NCBI GenBank assembly: GCA_020636195.1
Contig: JACJYH010000004.1
Location: 124,001-188,000, forward strand
Direction: 5' to 3'
DNA: 64,000 nucleotides
From: Lewinellaceae bacterium
Lineage (GTDB): Bacteria; Bacteroidota; Bacteroidia; Chitinophagales; Saprospiraceae
Shown: positions 1 through 9,425 of the stretch, in pieces
How positions within the stretch are numbered: position 1 is the first letter of the stretch
How the letters are laid out: every line of letters begins with the position of its first letter
Notes under the pieces: generated by a model
What the model was told of the DNA's origin: nothing
Databases searched by the model: none
The model's input: the letters and a program-made list of their open reading frames with translations, nothing else
Position numbers and translations under genes: made by a program

Positions 1-60
1 AGAAATATTTAGCAACCCAAATCAAGTACTTTGAAACAAAAATTAAGAGCGCCATCAAGA

Positions 61-780
61 ATGTTTAGAATTTGGTTGTGCTGCATTGCCATTATTGTCC
101 TAAATTTGAGTTGTAAACATTCGGTTGATAAAACCAATGACTTACCAGAACCTAAGGAAAACACTGCGAAAAAGGAAATTATTAAGGAAGAAGATACAAC
201 GGAAAAGGAAATAGAAAAAACGGGTATCAATAGCGTATCCACTGAATTCGATGAGATAATTGAAGAGTATGGAATACAATTAGATATCAGGTATGCTACC
301 AAAAATAATTTTACAAAACAACAGATTTATTCATGTGGCAAGTGTTTTCTTAGGCCTGACGTGAAGAAGAAGCTCTATCTTGCCAACCAATATTTGCGTG
401 AAAAGTATCAATATTCTCTGAAATTATTTGATTGCTATCGACCACAACCTTACCAACAAAAACTGTGGGATGTTGTACCAAATCCTTCTTATGTGACGCC
501 ACCACACAAAGGCTCTATGCATTCACGAGGTTCAGCCGTGGATTTGACGATAGTCGATGCTGATGGCGAAGAACTTGACATGGGTACACCGTATGATTTT
601 TTTGGTGAGGAAGCACATATTGATTATACGAATTTAAAACCTAATGTATTGAAAAATAGGGCACTACTCAAAAAAGTTATGGAGAATTACGGATTTAGTG
701 CGATTAGAACGGAATGGTGGCATTTTAGTTTTGTCGCCGGCAATTTTGCTTTGGATTCTTGGGTTTGGCCATGTAATTAA
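61..780 (+). CDS. D-alanyl-D-alanine dipeptidase (M15D, VanX/DdpX-like), lipoprotein
   Basis: This is predicted to be a zinc dipeptidase that cleaves D-Ala-D-Ala, attached to an envelope membrane as a lipoprotein. An N-terminal hydrophobic stretch ends in a lipobox (NLSC, Cys18 from the ATG). A charged Lys/Glu linker follows, then the M15 core with the zinc motif SMHSRGSAVD (His154 and Asp161 from this start) and the C-terminal EWWHF motif carrying the catalytic Glu and third zinc ligand. I chose the ATG at 61 rather than the in-frame TTG at 31, because it puts the signal peptide directly at the N-terminus. The stop lies 5 nt before dapF, so the two are probably co-transcribed. A role in recycling wall peptides is inferred; no vanH or vanA partner is visible. 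Confidence 0.85.
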   Translation: MFRIWLCCIAIIVLNLSCKHSVDKTNDLPEPKENTAKKEIIKEEDTTEKEIEKTGINSVSTEFDEIIEEYGIQLDIRYATKNNFTKQQIYSCGKCFLRPDVKKKLYLANQYLREKYQYSLKLFDCYRPQPYQQKLWDVVPNPSYVTPPHKGSMHSRGSAVDLTIVDADGEELDMGTPYDFFGEEAHIDYTNLKPNVLKNRALLKKVMENYGFSAIRTEWWHFSFVAGNFALDSWVWPCN

Positions 781-785
781 TCAGT

Positions 786-1574
786 ATGAAACTAAAATTT
801 TCAAAATATCAAGGTGCAGGCAATGACTTTGTCATGGTTGACCAGCGCACCACCAAGTATATTAAGAAGGGTGATGTGGATACAATAAAAAGAATTTGTG
901 ACAGGAGATTTGGAATAGGGGCAGACGGCTTGATACTATTGGAAAATGCCAAGGACTTTGACTTTGAAATGGTGTATTTCAATAGTGATGGTAATGAATC
1001 CACCATGTGTGGTAATGGTGGCAGATGTATTGTCGCATTTGCGCAAGCAGTTGGGTGTATCAGTGGTTCTGAGACCAAATTTTTAGCGATTGATGGTCCA
1101 CACCAAGCGCAACTCCTTTCAGATGACGTGGTAAACCTTCAAATGTCAGATGTCAAAAACATACAAACGCTTGATAAGGATATCTTTACGTTGGATACCG
1201 GCTCTCCACATTTCGTGAAATTTGTCGATCAAATGCCTTCGGATATCAAGGCAGCCGGCGAAGAAATCAGATATTCTCCAACATTTAAAGAATCTGGTAT
1301 CAATGTCAACTTTGTTAAGAAAAACTATGATACATTAGACATTTGCACCTATGAAAGAGGAGTAGAAAATGAAACCTTAGCTTGTGGTACTGGAGTAACT
1401 GCGGCGGCCTTGACTGCATATTTTGGTGCTCCTAAAGGTCATTATGAAGTACAACTCGTAGCTAAAGGCGGATTGTTGTCCGTCAGCTTTTTGAAAGTGT
1501 CTGATCAAGATTTCACCGATATCTGGTTGAAGGGAAATGCTACCTTTGTTTTTTCAGGCGAAATTGAGATTTAG
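786..1574 (+). CDS. dapF: diaminopimelate epimerase
   Basis: This enzyme interconverts LL- and meso-diaminopimelate, supplying lysine and peptidoglycan synthesis in the cytoplasm. The two catalytic cysteines of this cofactor-independent racemase family are visible: Cys75 in MCGNGGRC and Cys200 in LACGTG. The N-terminal GAGNDFV motif is also present. The length of 262 aa is normal for the family. The gene starts 5 nt after the dipeptidase stop, suggesting a small cell-wall operon. Its stop codon overlaps the left end of the inverted-repeat element that follows. Confidence 0.96.
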   Translation: MKLKFSKYQGAGNDFVMVDQRTTKYIKKGDVDTIKRICDRRFGIGADGLILLENAKDFDFEMVYFNSDGNESTMCGNGGRCIVAFAQAVGCISGSETKFLAIDGPHQAQLLSDDVVNLQMSDVKNIQTLDKDIFTLDTGSPHFVKFVDQMPSDIKAAGEEIRYSPTFKESGINVNFVKKNYDTLDICTYERGVENETLACGTGVTAAALTAYFGAPKGHYEVQLVAKGGLLSVSFLKVSDQDFTDIWLKGNATFVFSGEIEI

Positions 1575-1733
1575 AGTATGTTTAAATTTTGTTTTTGGAT
1601 AATAAAATGGAATTATTTTGAGCGAAAAAAAGCAAATTTTATTGTTGAATGTGGGCAATTCGACGAAAAATTTAACGAAATTGTAGCCAAAATAAGACAT
1701 TTTCTGCCTGAAGGATAAATTTTAAACATACTC
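1574..1733. repeat. MITE-like palindromic element of about 160 bp
   Basis: The left end begins GAGTATGTTTAAA at the dapF stop. The right end finishes TTTAAACATACTC at about 1733, the exact reverse complement. The similarity continues inward imperfectly: AAAATGGAATTATTTT on the left opposes AAAATAAGACATTTT on the right. The whole segment can therefore fold into one long hairpin. No transposase is encoded, and the small open frame inside it has no recognisable product. A non-autonomous mobile repeat or intergenic repeat family is the likeliest reading, but copies elsewhere in the genome are not visible here. Confidence 0.5.
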
Positions 1734-1814
1734 CTAATTGTAGTCATGGAGACTAAATAACTAGATTGAATCGTTAAGGATTCATATATTTTATGATACA
1801 TGTTAAAGAAATAC

Positions 1815-1822
1815 TATATTTG
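1815..1822 (+). promoter_or_regulatory. putative -7 box for the subtilisin gene
   Basis: TATATTTG matches the Bacteroidota TAnnTTTG -7 consensus and lies 45 nt upstream of the ATG at 1868. No good TTTG is found about 19 nt further upstream, so this is a partial match. Confidence 0.35.
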
Positions 1823-1867
1823 TATTCATTTCCAAATTATAATTTCTAAGTTTATTAATTTTCAAGC

Positions 1868-3457
1868 ATGAAAGGTATTTTAAAACTATGCATTTTGTTC
1901 TTTTTAATCACTTTCTATTCGAAATCGGAAGGGCAAATCATCGAAAATTCAATAATTTTTGAATACGATGGACATGATATCAATACTTTCATAAAGTCAT
2001 TACAAAATGGAAGGTCGTCATCCATTACCTGGGAACTTATTGGAAAAAATACGAATATTTATATGCTTCATTCAGAAGATGGTAAGACGCTACTAGATAA
2101 AATTCGCCAACACAAAGATGTAGTCAGTGCTCAATTTGATGCTTATGTTGAATGGCGAAATACACCCAATGATCCGCGTTTAAATCAGCAATATCATCAC
2201 GCATTGATAAATTCCTATGATGCATGGGATAAAACTACAGGCGGTAAAAACAGTTTCGGTCAAGATATAGTCGTAGCTGTGGTAGATGAAGGATTTTACA
2301 TCGATCATGAAGATCTTAAGGATAATATTTACACGAATGCTGACGAGATACCGGATGATAAGATAGACAATGATAATAACGGATTTGTGGATGATCTGCA
2401 TGGTTGGAATATGGCCACACAAAAGCCCATCCATTATTTGCGCAGTCACGGAACCGGTGTCATCAGTATGATAGGTGCCAAAGGCGATAACGCCACGGGA
2501 ATAGTGGGGATGAATTGGAATGTTAAAATATTGCCATTGACATCAAATAATACGGTGGGTAGTGTAATATCCTGCTATGATTATATTCTCGGAGAAAGAA
2601 AGAGCTTTAATCAATCCAATGGTACAAAAGGTGCAAATATCGTGGTCACCAATTATTCCGGCGGCTTGTCTCATAAATTTCCGGTAGATCAACCCACTTG
2701 GTGTAGCTTGTATGATAAATTGGGCGCTGAAGGTATATTGAATGTTTCTGCCACCTCCAATGAAAATGAAGATGTAGAAACTGTTGGTGACCTGCCTACC
2801 TTATGCACATCACCATATTTACTTACCGTGAGCAGCACTGAGAAAAATGATACCCGAACCAAAGATAGTGGGTTTGGTTCAGTGAGTGTGGATGTGTCTG
2901 CACCAGGTATGAAAATATTGTTGGCAGATGTTGAGATAAATGGGCTTTACTCCGTGGAAAGCGGCACTTCATTTTCAACTCCCATAGTTGCAGGGGCTGC
3001 AGGACTGATATATTCTTATAATTGCCCGATTTTTCAAGAATTGGTTTCGTCTAATCCAAGTGAGGCTGCCTTAGTTGTAAAAAATTCCTTGATCAATAGC
3101 GTTGATCAATTGCCTTCATTAAAAAATTTGACAGTTTCTCAAGGTCGGATCAATATCAATAGTGCCTTGAATTATATCAGCGATGCGTACAATAATTGTG
3201 GTACCGTATTCATTACTCGAGTGTACTCGGAACAAAGCCTGACGAAAATATATTTGATAGCATCCTCAGACATAAGTGCAGATCTTTATATTACTGACCC
3301 CACAGGACGTATCGTTTATACCAAGCCGTCAATTGACCTTCTAACGGGTCAATTAGAATATCAATTGGATTTTGTGCCGCAATCAGCCGGAATCTACTAT
3401 TTGACACTTATAATAGGCAAAGAGGTGCAAACGCATGCTTTCCCGGTTCAGAAGTAG
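1868..3457 (+). CDS. secreted subtilisin-like serine protease (S8) with T9SS sorting domain
   Basis: This is an extracellular endopeptidase. A signal peptide (about residues 1-22) is followed by a short propeptide-like region and the S8 domain. The triad is visible: Asp140 (VVAVVDEGF), His194 (RSHGTGV) and Ser368 (SGTSFSTP). The segment between Asp and His holds an Asp/Asn-rich calcium-binding-like loop (DKIDNDNNGFVDD). The last 75 or so residues look like a type A T9SS C-terminal domain (DPTGRIVY, then GIYYLTL). It stands alone, with the repeat element upstream and a radical SAM gene 27 nt downstream. The substrate is unknown. Confidence 0.92.
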   Translation: MKGILKLCILFFLITFYSKSEGQIIENSIIFEYDGHDINTFIKSLQNGRSSSITWELIGKNTNIYMLHSEDGKTLLDKIRQHKDVVSAQFDAYVEWRNTPNDPRLNQQYHHALINSYDAWDKTTGGKNSFGQDIVVAVVDEGFYIDHEDLKDNIYTNADEIPDDKIDNDNNGFVDDLHGWNMATQKPIHYLRSHGTGVISMIGAKGDNATGIVGMNWNVKILPLTSNNTVGSVISCYDYILGERKSFNQSNGTKGANIVVTNYSGGLSHKFPVDQPTWCSLYDKLGAEGILNVSATSNENEDVETVGDLPTLCTSPYLLTVSSTEKNDTRTKDSGFGSVSVDVSAPGMKILLADVEINGLYSVESGTSFSTPIVAGAAGLIYSYNCPIFQELVSSNPSEAALVVKNSLINSVDQLPSLKNLTVSQGRININSALNYISDAYNNCGTVFITRVYSEQSLTKIYLIASSDISADLYITDPTGRIVYTKPSIDLLTGQLEYQLDFVPQSAGIYYLTLIIGKEVQTHAFPVQK

Positions 3458-3484
3458 TATTTTTGGCTTAATTCGTTTCCCAAA

Positions 3485-5662
3485 ATGCGCCTATTACTGA
3501 TTACACCTCCATTTACACAACCCAATACACCTTATCCTGCGACCCAATATCTGAAAGGCTATCTGAATCAACTGAATATCAGCTCATTTCAAGCAGATTT
3601 GAGTTTAGAAGTACTGTTAGATGTTTTGAGTAAAAGATGCTTGAATGATATTTTTACACAAGTAGAAGAAGCAGAAATTGAATTGGATGACAACTGTTAT
3701 CAAATTTATTTACAAAAAGAACAATATTTCCAATGGATTGACCCTGTAATCCACTTTTTACAAGGAAAGAATCCTACATTAGCGTATCAGTTGTCTTCTA
3801 AAGATGTCTTACCGAAGGCGTCCAGATTTGCCAATGCACAATTGTTTTCTTCAGCTTTTGGATCTCCCGATATTCAAGATAAGGCAAAATACTATGCCAC
3901 CTTGTTTTTAGAGGATATTTTTGATTTTATTCAAACTACCATAGATCAACACTTTGGGTTTTCTCGTTATGCTGAGCATTTGTCGAGAGCTGCTTCACGA
4001 TTTGATGATATTTGGCACCATGTGCAGCATCACAAGTCTCTGATAACAAGCTTTTTGGAAAAAAAGATAGATCACTTGCTTCAGAGAAATAACTACGATC
4101 TAGTTTGTATCACGATTCCTTTCATTGGAAATGTATTCAGTGCTTTTAGAACGGGATATTACATTAAAAAATGCTATCCCAATGTCAAAGTTGTCATGGG
4201 TGGAGGCTATTGTAACACAGAACTAAGGAATATTTATGATGAAAGAATCTTTAATTGTACCGATTATATTACTTTGGATGATGGTGAACTGCCACTACAA
4301 TGTCTCATAGAACATATAGAAAATGGGTGTTTTGGTCCACTAAAAAGAACTTTTAAGCTTGTTCAAGGAATTGTAACCTATTGTAATGATGCCACCCAAA
4401 AGGATGTGCCCCAAAGTGAAGTAGGAACACCGGATTATTCTGACTTAAATTTAAGTGATTACCTACAGTTGATGGATATGGTCAATCCCATGCAAAGATT
4501 GTGGAGTGATGGAAGGTGGAATAAAATGACATTGGCGCATGGTTGCTATTGGGGAAAGTGCACGTTTTGTGATGTATCTTTGGATTATATTGGTAGATAT
4601 GAGCCGATTAGTGCAAAGGTTTTAGTGGATAGAATCGAAGCAATTGTGAAACAAACAGGCAGTACAGGATTCCATTTTGTAGATGAAGCTGCACCACCGA
4701 AATTACTCAGAGATGTAGCACTGGAAATCATACATAGAAAGTTGAATATTTCTTGGTGGACTAATATTCGGTTTGAAGTAAAGTTTAATGAAGATTTGTG
4801 TCGTTTACTCAAATTATCCGGATGTATAGCTGTGTCCGGTGGATTGGAAGTAGCATCTGATCGATTGCTTACCCTCATTCAAAAAGGTGTCACTGTAACA
4901 CAGGTAGCAAAAGTGTGTCATGCATTTCAATCAGCCGGAATTATGGTTCACGCATACTTAATGTATGGATTCCCAACACAAACAGCACAAGAAACCATAG
5001 ACAGCCTTGAAATGGTCAGGCAATTGATGAAATTGAAGCTGATTAACTCTGCATTTTGGCACCAATTTGCATTGACTGCCCACAGTCCCGTAGGCTTGAA
5101 TCCGGAATTGTATCACATCAGTATCGATGGCCCGGAATTTGGCGGATTTGCGCAAAACGATCTCTTTCATACTGACAAAAGCTGCAATCATGAAGAATTT
5201 TCTGAAGGTTTATCTCTCAGTATGTTTAATTATATGCAAGGTAAGGGAATGGAAATTCCTGTGCATCAATGGTTTGAGTTTTCAGTACCTAAAACTTCTG
5301 TACGAAAGGATTTTATACGGAATGCTATCAATGAAAATCATTTGGACTTTCGGATCAATGATAACACTATTGTTACTTACTTAGGTGAAAAGCCTATAGA
5401 ATGCATCGTAGATGAAGAAGAAAATCACGCAGAATTTATTTTTCACTCTTCCGATGATGAGATTGGTTTGTCAGTTCCAATTGAAGTCATGGATTGGGTT
5501 ATTTACCTTTTTGATTCAATGGATATACGAAGTGGAAAGTACCTTCTCGGTAAAGAGTTTAAAGCCAGTTTTCAAAATCAGGTGCAAGACCTAGATTTTG
5601 ATGATATTGTGAATAGTCCTTTCTTTCACCAATTTAGAAAAATGGGTTTGATGCTCATTTGA
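3485..5662 (+). CDS. B12-binding-type radical SAM protein
   Basis: This 725-aa protein has the architecture of cobalamin-binding radical SAM enzymes. The N-terminal half begins LLLITPPF and contains a Rossmann-like stretch around residues 205-245 (DLVCITIPF, VVMGGGYCN). A radical SAM domain follows from about residue 345. The cluster cysteines appear as Cys354, Cys359 and Cys362 in HGCYWGKCTFCD. This gives CX4CX2C spacing rather than the usual CX3CX2C. FHFVDEAAPP, VSGGLEVASDRLL and YLMYGFPTQT are typical downstream strands of the barrel. No precursor peptide or partner gene adjoins it, so the reaction is unknown. Confidence 0.8.
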   Translation: MRLLLITPPFTQPNTPYPATQYLKGYLNQLNISSFQADLSLEVLLDVLSKRCLNDIFTQVEEAEIELDDNCYQIYLQKEQYFQWIDPVIHFLQGKNPTLAYQLSSKDVLPKASRFANAQLFSSAFGSPDIQDKAKYYATLFLEDIFDFIQTTIDQHFGFSRYAEHLSRAASRFDDIWHHVQHHKSLITSFLEKKIDHLLQRNNYDLVCITIPFIGNVFSAFRTGYYIKKCYPNVKVVMGGGYCNTELRNIYDERIFNCTDYITLDDGELPLQCLIEHIENGCFGPLKRTFKLVQGIVTYCNDATQKDVPQSEVGTPDYSDLNLSDYLQLMDMVNPMQRLWSDGRWNKMTLAHGCYWGKCTFCDVSLDYIGRYEPISAKVLVDRIEAIVKQTGSTGFHFVDEAAPPKLLRDVALEIIHRKLNISWWTNIRFEVKFNEDLCRLLKLSGCIAVSGGLEVASDRLLTLIQKGVTVTQVAKVCHAFQSAGIMVHAYLMYGFPTQTAQETIDSLEMVRQLMKLKLINSAFWHQFALTAHSPVGLNPELYHISIDGPEFGGFAQNDLFHTDKSCNHEEFSEGLSLSMFNYMQGKGMEIPVHQWFEFSVPKTSVRKDFIRNAINENHLDFRINDNTIVTYLGEKPIECIVDEEENHAEFIFHSSDDEIGLSVPIEVMDWVIYLFDSMDIRSGKYLLGKEFKASFQNQVQDLDFDDIVNSPFFHQFRKMGLMLI

Positions 5663-5687
5663 AAAACAAACATCAAACCCTTATTTT

Positions 5688-8021
5688 TTATTTTTTAGCT
5701 GGATTTAGCTGGAACGATGCACTTTTGACATCGCTGGAATTTGTTCCAATGAATACTTTAAATTCTCCCGGCTCCGCAATCAATTTATACTCTGAATTAT
5801 AAAATTTCAAAAGATCTTCATTGATTGTGAATGTGATTGTTTTGGATTCCCCGGGAAGGAGGTACACTTTTTCAAATCCCTTCAATTCTTTGACAGGTCG
5901 GCTGATACTGCCTACAACGTCTCTGATATACATTTGAACAACTTCATATCCTGCTGTTTTACCGGTATTTTTTACAGTAACCTTTGCTGTTATTGATTCT
6001 GATGGGGTAAAGGACGTTTGACTCAATTGGATGTCACCATATTCAAATGTAGTATATGAAAGTCCAAAACCAAAGGGTAGAAGAGGCTCGTTTGGAGCGT
6101 CTAAGTAATTGGATCTGAATTTTGGTCTGTTTCCCGGGTCTGGTCTGCCCGTATTCAACATGCTATGGTACACAGGGATTTGACCCATATTGTAAGGAAA
6201 TGATGTAGTGAGTTTTCCGCTCGGATTGACATCACCGTAAAGGACATCCGCAACGGCATTTCCGGCTTCAGTTCCTCCAAACCACACATCTAGAATGGCA
6301 TCCATGTCTTCCATCTCTTCTTGAATAACCATAGGCCTTCCATTGAAAAGTACCATGACCATGGGTTTTCCGGTTCTTCTCAGTGCTTTTAATAATTTTT
6401 TCTGTTCTGGTTGAATGCTGATATTTGTAAGGCTGGAAGCCTCGCCCGACATATCAGCAGCTTCGCCAACCACAGCAACGATAACATCTGCATCCGCCAC
6501 TAAAGCCAATGCTTCTCTAAGTAAGTCCTCCGGACTTTTAATATCCACAGTGATCTCTTCTCCAAAGGCATTGACTCTTTTTATAAATTCTTTATTGTCT
6601 GAAATATTTGATCCTTTGGCATATTTAATGTTCATTGGTGATGCGCTCAATTGCTTCATTCCTTCCAAGACGGAAACAGATTTTTCCCAATCTCCGGACA
6701 CACTCCAAGTACCCAACATATTTCTTTTGCTGTCTGCTAACGGACCTATGAGGGCAATCTTGGCTTCCTTTTTTAATGGTAATACTTTGTCCTTATTTTT
6801 GAGAAGCACAAAAGATGATGATGCGGCCTTTCGAGCAAAACTCCTATTTTCAGCATTTAAAATATCTTTTTGGGCTCTTTGCTCATCAAAATACTTGTAC
6901 GGATCATCAAAAAGGCCTAGTTTTTCTTTTGCATTGAGTATTCTTATGCAAGCTTCATCAATACTTTTCATATTGACTTTTCCTTCAGCCAATGATTCCG
7001 AAAGGGTAGTCAGAAATCCTTCACCGACCATATCCATATCCACTGATGCATTCATGGCTTGTGCAGAAACTTCTTTTAAATCCCCTGTTCCATGCGCAAT
7101 CATTTCATTGATGGCTGTGTAGTCAGTGACCACCAAACCATCAAATCCCCACATTTTACGTAAAATATCTTGGTATAAATATTGGTTTCCTGTAGCAGGC
7201 ATATAATCCACAACATTGAAAGAAGTCATCACAGAACCTACATCTGCTTTGATAGCTGCATAATAGGGAGGCAAATATTCGTTAAACATTCTGAGTTTAC
7301 TCATATCTACCGTAGAATAGTCGCGACCACCTTCAGCTCCACCATAGAGAGCATAATGTTTCACACAAGCCATCATGGTAGTAGGATCACTCAATTTATT
7401 TCCTTGATATCCTTTCACCATTGCTGCAGCAATCTTACTTCCCAAAAATGGATCTTCTCCGGCACCTTCTGCTATTCTTCCCCACCTAGGATCTCTGGCA
7501 ATATCTACCATTGGGCTGAATGTCCACATAATACCATCTGCGGTTGCTTCTTTTGATGCTATTTGTGCTGTTTTTTCTATCAAATCCATGTCCCAACTGC
7601 AGGCAAGACCTAGAGGGATAGGGAAGATCGTTTGATGACCGTGAATGACATCCATTCCTACAATCAGTGGAATCCCGAGTCGACTTTCATTCACTGCCAT
7701 AGATTGGGCTTGACGCACCTTTCCGGCACCTTTGATTCCGAAGATGCCACCTACTTTCCCTTCTTTGATCTTGGATTCTACGTCTTTGCTCACCACTTCA
7801 CCTGTCACAGCACCACCTGGTGTGATGAGATTTAGCTGACCAATTTTTTCATCTAGGGTGAGCTTCAACATAAGCTCAGCAACTTTATCTGTCGCTCCCA
7901 ATGATGTATAGTAACTTTTATTAAATTGTACTTTCTGTTTTGCTTTGACTTGAGCATTTGTATTGTTGACAAAAAAGACAGAGATTATAAGTACTATGAT
8001 GGTGGAAGTATATCGATTCAT
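5688..8021 (-). CDS. bglX: GH3 beta-glucosidase (BglX-type), periplasmic
   Basis: This is an exo-acting beta-glucosidase that releases glucose from oligosaccharides. It has a signal peptide (about 1-24, ending NTNAQ), a GH3 TIM barrel with nucleophile Asp300 (GLVVTDY), the alpha/beta sandwich with probable acid/base Glu527 (MSGEAS), and a C-terminal fibronectin-III-like domain (SRPVKELKGFEKV). The length of 777 aa is typical of BglX. It is the last gene of the leftward utilisation locus, 18 nt after the upstream GH144 gene. The context suggests that it finishes beta-1,2-linked gluco-oligosaccharides such as sophorose; the linkage preference is inferred. Confidence 0.93.
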   Translation of the reverse strand: MNRYTSTIIVLIISVFFVNNTNAQVKAKQKVQFNKSYYTSLGATDKVAELMLKLTLDEKIGQLNLITPGGAVTGEVVSKDVESKIKEGKVGGIFGIKGAGKVRQAQSMAVNESRLGIPLIVGMDVIHGHQTIFPIPLGLACSWDMDLIEKTAQIASKEATADGIMWTFSPMVDIARDPRWGRIAEGAGEDPFLGSKIAAAMVKGYQGNKLSDPTTMMACVKHYALYGGAEGGRDYSTVDMSKLRMFNEYLPPYYAAIKADVGSVMTSFNVVDYMPATGNQYLYQDILRKMWGFDGLVVTDYTAINEMIAHGTGDLKEVSAQAMNASVDMDMVGEGFLTTLSESLAEGKVNMKSIDEACIRILNAKEKLGLFDDPYKYFDEQRAQKDILNAENRSFARKAASSSFVLLKNKDKVLPLKKEAKIALIGPLADSKRNMLGTWSVSGDWEKSVSVLEGMKQLSASPMNIKYAKGSNISDNKEFIKRVNAFGEEITVDIKSPEDLLREALALVADADVIVAVVGEAADMSGEASSLTNISIQPEQKKLLKALRRTGKPMVMVLFNGRPMVIQEEMEDMDAILDVWFGGTEAGNAVADVLYGDVNPSGKLTTSFPYNMGQIPVYHSMLNTGRPDPGNRPKFRSNYLDAPNEPLLPFGFGLSYTTFEYGDIQLSQTSFTPSESITAKVTVKNTGKTAGYEVVQMYIRDVVGSISRPVKELKGFEKVYLLPGESKTITFTINEDLLKFYNSEYKLIAEPGEFKVFIGTNSSDVKSASFQLNPAKK

Positions 8022-8039
8022 TGTATATTATTTTATCTT

Positions 8040-9410
8040 TTATTGATTTGAAATGTCATTTAACCAACCGCCAGAAAATCCGGCTTTTTTTAATCCTTCT
8101 TGGATGTAGGTATTTTTTTTCATGATGTTCCAGAGTAAACCGGTCTCATAGTTTTCGATTTGAATCAAAATTGGACCTTGGTCTATGCCGAGGTAATCGA
8201 TATCAAACCATCCGTTGGGGTTGTTTTCATCTTTGTATGATAGATTGAATGCGTCTTTAAATCCGTATTCTCCGATGAGCTCAGAGTAATAGCGTTCCCA
8301 CAAGTTTTTCAAGCAGGCTTCCGATTCTGTTGGTGTAAACGGAAAAGATCCACCTGCTGCTGTGGGTGCAATCGTACCGTCATCTACGATTTGGATACTG
8401 GCAGCTCCACGTGCCCTATAATCAAAAAATTGACGTTCTTTATTATTTTGTATTAATGTTGTATGTGCTGGGCCGTCACAAGCTGTCAATCCCCATTGAA
8501 TTTCACTATAACCTTCCCATTGCATTGGGTTATGAATACAATACGCACGATTTGAGAGTGTTGCCTTTTTAGAATTTTCAAAATAGTCATCATTTTCCGC
8601 AGTCATGATACTATCTTTTATTCCCCTAAAATCTATCCAAAGGTGGCTATATTGGTGACCAAATAAGGGATCAAATTGAACAAATTTTTGATTGTAAAAG
8701 GTATCGATTTGATATGTAGCACACCATTTTTGCCATGAACCATTGGGAATAGGATGTGTGGGTGAGCCCAAGCCTAAAACCAAAAGGATCATGGCTTCAT
8801 TATATCCACTCCACTCACTTTCTAAAAATCCCTTTTCCGGATGCCAACCCATACTCATTACACCATTGGGCTTCATCATCCAGTTCCAATTTACTCTAAG
8901 ATATAGTTGGTCTGCAAGTTGCCTAATCTCAGTTTCTATGTCGTTTTCCCCGTCAAAATAGGTAAGACAACTCAAAATTCCTGCCATCAATAATCCTGTG
9001 TCAATGGATGAAAGCTCTACATTTTTGAATCGAACAGCTTTGTCTAAAGTAAGAAAATGATAGAAAAAACCTTGATGTCCACTGATATTAGAAGAATCGG
9101 GGCCTTGTGGAAGATTCCATAAAGTTTTCAAAACATGATGAACCCTTTCAGCTCCTTCGGTTCTTGTGATGTATGTATTTTCTATACCAATTATATAGCT
9201 GGATAATGCAAATCCTGTTGCTGCTATACTAGAAAATGTTTTTGTGGGATATCTATCCAGAGTTTGAAAATTGGTGTCAATAACATTCCAAAAGTAATCA
9301 AACGTCCTTTTTTTTAATTCTTGGCGGCTGTAAGCTGATGTTGATATTTCGTTAGTTTTACAACTTAAAATAAATATTGACAATAGGAGAGCGCTTAATC
9401 TTAAAAACAT
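8040..9410 (-). CDS. GH144-type glucanase lipoprotein (Glycoamylase domain)
   Basis: This glycoside hydrolase has the (alpha/alpha)6 glucoamylase-like fold (PF10091), whose bacterial characterised members in GH144 act on beta-1,2-glucan. It has a lipoprotein signal (LLLSIFILSCK, Cys17). The catalytic-domain motifs include FDYFWNVID, SSYIIGIE, EGYSEIQWGLTA, APTAAGGSFPFTP and DQGPILIQIENY. It lacks the N-terminal Ig-like extension of its paralogue at 9426-11063. It is 15 nt from that gene and 18 nt from the GH3 gene. It could be the exo, sophorose-releasing partner of the pair, but endo versus exo action cannot be read from sequence. Confidence 0.82.
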   Translation of the reverse strand: MFLRLSALLLSIFILSCKTNEISTSAYSRQELKKRTFDYFWNVIDTNFQTLDRYPTKTFSSIAATGFALSSYIIGIENTYITRTEGAERVHHVLKTLWNLPQGPDSSNISGHQGFFYHFLTLDKAVRFKNVELSSIDTGLLMAGILSCLTYFDGENDIETEIRQLADQLYLRVNWNWMMKPNGVMSMGWHPEKGFLESEWSGYNEAMILLVLGLGSPTHPIPNGSWQKWCATYQIDTFYNQKFVQFDPLFGHQYSHLWIDFRGIKDSIMTAENDDYFENSKKATLSNRAYCIHNPMQWEGYSEIQWGLTACDGPAHTTLIQNNKERQFFDYRARGAASIQIVDDGTIAPTAAGGSFPFTPTESEACLKNLWERYYSELIGEYGFKDAFNLSYKDENNPNGWFDIDYLGIDQGPILIQIENYETGLLWNIMKKNTYIQEGLKKAGFSGGWLNDISNQ

Positions 9411-9425
9411 AATTTCAATTATTCA

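Noticed and set aside
1613..1801. Small minus-strand ORF after dapF
   Set aside because: It lies within and beside the inverted-repeat element and has a composition dictated by it.
6415..7122. Long plus-strand frame of 235 codons opposite the GH3 gene
   Set aside because: It is antisense to a conserved, full-length glycoside hydrolase with normal codon pattern on the minus strand; similar antisense frames over SusC and kbl were dropped for the same reason.
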